From assembly GCA_028696635.1 (NCBI GenBank), contig JAQVGR010000037.1:2501-9320 (forward strand): a stretch of 6,820 nucleotides of DNA, given 5' to 3'. Under the pieces are notes generated by a model, which did no database searches, was not told the DNA's origin, and saw only the letters and a list, made by a program, of their open reading frames with translations. The stretch is from Candidatus Krumholzibacteriia bacterium (lineage in GTDB: Bacteria > Krumholzibacteriota > Krumholzibacteriia > Krumholzibacteriales > Krumholzibacteriaceae). A program made the translations under genes and the position numbers. Within the stretch, counting starts at the first letter, position 1. Every line of letters begins with the position of its first letter. Positions 5,835 to 6,820 of this stretch are shown here, piece by piece.

Positions 5835-5864
5835 AACCTACACAACGCGGGCGGCGCCGGTCAA
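5835..5864 (-). promoter_or_regulatory. Possible promoter of the yhaM-alr-deoC operon
   Basis: On the minus strand TTGACC (5864-5859, five of six consensus) is followed by an 18-base spacer and TAGGTT (5840-5835, three of six). Transcription would start near 5828, about 35 bases before the yhaM start codon. The -35 is good and the -10 is weak, so this is tentative. Confidence 0.4.
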
Positions 5865-6017
5865 GGACAAAGGACCGCCCCTGCGGGATCCCTGAATCCG
5901 CACGGAGCGGCGCGCGGCGCCCCCCGGCCGCGCCGGAGGACGGCATATCGCTCCCCCGAAGATCGGACTGTATCCGCCGGCGTCCCGGATGATATCCTCG
6001 ACCGGTCCGGGCGCGGC

Positions 6018-6033
6018 CGGATCCCGGGATCCG
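6018..6033. promoter_or_regulatory. 16-bp perfect palindrome before the methyltransferase gene
   Basis: CGGATCCCGGGATCCG reads the same on both strands and ends 24 bases before the start codon. It could be a protein-binding site or a hairpin in the 5' UTR next to the ribosome binding site. The half-site core GGGATCC recurs at 5885-5892. Chance is possible in such GC-rich DNA, so the function is unproven. Confidence 0.4.
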
Positions 6034-6057
6034 CGGAGCGATGAAGGGAGAAACCGT

Positions 6058-6820
6058 ATGAACGAGGCGCGCCGAGGCGAGAGCCGGGATCTGAGGGCCT
6101 GGCACGAGCACGCGATGGAGAAGGGCCAGCACAGCTACTTCACGCTGGACCGTCGCGGGGAGCTGGTGCCGCGCCCCGATCAGCGGGCATGGCTCGACAC
6201 GCACCTGCGAAAGGCGGCCCGGCTGCTCGCGATCGAACCATGCGATCTCTTCGTCGATCTGGGCTGCGGGGAGGGATACCTGACACGACCGCTCTCGTCG
6301 CGGGCCGGGCTGGGCGTCGGGATCGATTTTTCGTCGGGGGCTCTCGGGGTGTTCAGGAGCAGGCCGTCGTTCGACCCCCGCCGCCTGGGGCTGGTCCTCG
6401 CCGCAGGAGACGCCATCCCGCTCCCCGACGGGAGCGTCGACAGGGTCCTGTGCAATCACGTGCTCGAACACGTCCTCGACGACGCCGCAGTCATCAGGGA
6501 GATCGGCCGGGTGCTCCGCCCGGGCGGCCGCGCACTGATCGGCGTCCCGCTCGCCTATACGCCGCAGACGATCTTTCTGATCCGCCTTCGACGCTTCCTT
6601 CGACCGCGCTCCAGGCTCCTGCGCCTGGAGCCGATCGCCCCCGGACGGCTCAGGCCCGAGCTGATAGGCGTACAGAGCCATATCCGCTTCTACTCGCTGA
6701 GCGCGATACGCTCCCTCCTCGAGCGCCACGGCTTTCGCGTCCTGCGCGCCGAAGGCGTCGGCCTCGCCGCGCGGGGCCCGCTCGCCCCGCGCCTGCGCAG
6801 GAGCCGCCTGCTGCTCGAGG
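6058..6820 (+). CDS. Class I SAM-dependent methyltransferase, 3' end beyond the window
   Basis: The reading frame opens at ATG 6058, after AAGGGAG (6044-6050) at a seven-base spacing, and stays open to the window end, giving the first 254 residues. It has a Methyltransf_11-type Rossmann domain: motif I VDLGCGEGYL (66-75) binds S-adenosylmethionine, Asp90 in GVGIDFS is the acidic residue expected to hold the ribose, AAGDAIPLPDGSVDRV (115-130) covers motifs II-III, NHVLEHV (133-139) is the post-motif segment, and REIGRVLRPGGRALIGVPL (147-165) is the motif with the typical RPGG turn. After it comes a basic arginine-rich stretch (176-199), then QSHIRFYS (206-213), a pattern often seen in such enzymes. 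No membrane segment or signal peptide is evident. The substrate cannot be told; related enzymes act on small molecules, quinones, lipids or sugars. It is transcribed divergently from yhaM, so context gives no pathway. Confidence 0.88.
   Translation, partial: MNEARRGESRDLRAWHEHAMEKGQHSYFTLDRRGELVPRPDQRAWLDTHLRKAARLLAIEPCDLFVDLGCGEGYLTRPLSSRAGLGVGIDFSSGALGVFRSRPSFDPRRLGLVLAAGDAIPLPDGSVDRVLCNHVLEHVLDDAAVIREIGRVLRPGGRALIGVPLAYTPQTIFLIRLRRFLRPRSRLLRLEPIAPGRLRPELIGVQSHIRFYSLSAIRSLLERHGFRVLRAEGVGLAARGPLAPRLRRSRLLLE

Larger units (their letters stand above)
5794..6057. other. Divergent promoter region between yhaM and the methyltransferase gene
   Basis: This 264-base GC-rich stretch separates two genes transcribed away from each other. 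No small gene is convincing in it. It contains a candidate leftward promoter (5835-5864), the palindrome GGGATCCC (5885-5892), an inverted pair CCCGGA/TCCGGG (5984-5989 and 6006-6011) and a 16-base palindrome (6018-6033). No good rightward sigma70 promoter is evident. Confidence 0.7.

Noticed and set aside
6041..6061. Six-codon frame (MKGETV) ending in ATGA overlap with the methyltransferase start
   Set aside because: It is made of the ribosome binding site and spacer of the real gene, so it is probably incidental.
1..6820. Search for mobile elements, CRISPR arrays, tRNAs and defence genes
   Set aside because: No transposase, integrase, regular repeat-spacer array, tRNA cloverleaf or defence-type domain was seen. 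The gene content is housekeeping.

Overview
The window looks like chromosomal core DNA from a GC-rich bacterium with a conventional peptidoglycan wall. It carries the 5' end of a 16S rRNA gene, which runs off the left edge, four complete protein genes, and one protein gene cut by the right edge. The 16S start reads AGAGTTCGATCCTGGCTCAG and is followed by a GGATTAGGCATGCAAGTCG-type segment. From memory, that second segment resembles Planctomycetota, Omnitrophota and some uncultured phyla. I cannot name a lineage from about 340 bases without an alignment.

Layout. Positions 1-344 (minus) are the 16S 5' region. Positions 345-853 hold no gene. They contain the rrn leader and promoters (minus) and the promoter and 5' UTR of a divergent gene (plus). 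The rrn control region is well readable: an A-tract UP-like element, two tandem promoters (P1 and P2) each with a perfect TTGACA, a large imperfect hairpin between them, then a boxB-like hairpin and a boxA antitermination site. A class A penicillin-binding protein runs rightwards from 854 to 2965. It converges, with only 6 bp between stops, on a leftward three-gene operon: yhaM-like exoribonuclease (5793-4831), alanine racemase alr (4838-3672) and deoxyribose-phosphate aldolase deoC (3643-2972). The short region 5794-6057 is a divergent promoter region. From 6058 a SAM-dependent methyltransferase gene runs rightwards past the window end.

How the genes fit together. Alr makes D-alanine for peptidoglycan stem peptides, and the class A PBP polymerises and cross-links that peptidoglycan, so two neighbouring units serve the wall. 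YhaM (RNA 3' end decay) and DeoC (deoxyribose-phosphate breakdown) concern nucleic acid turnover. yhaM and alr overlap by 8 bases, so their translation is probably coupled. No mobile element, CRISPR array, tRNA or defence gene is visible. The most interesting features are regulatory (duplicated rrn promoters with boxB/boxA, and a palindrome inside the probable PBP promoter) and a glutamate in alanine racemase where the classical enzyme has a carbamylated lysine.
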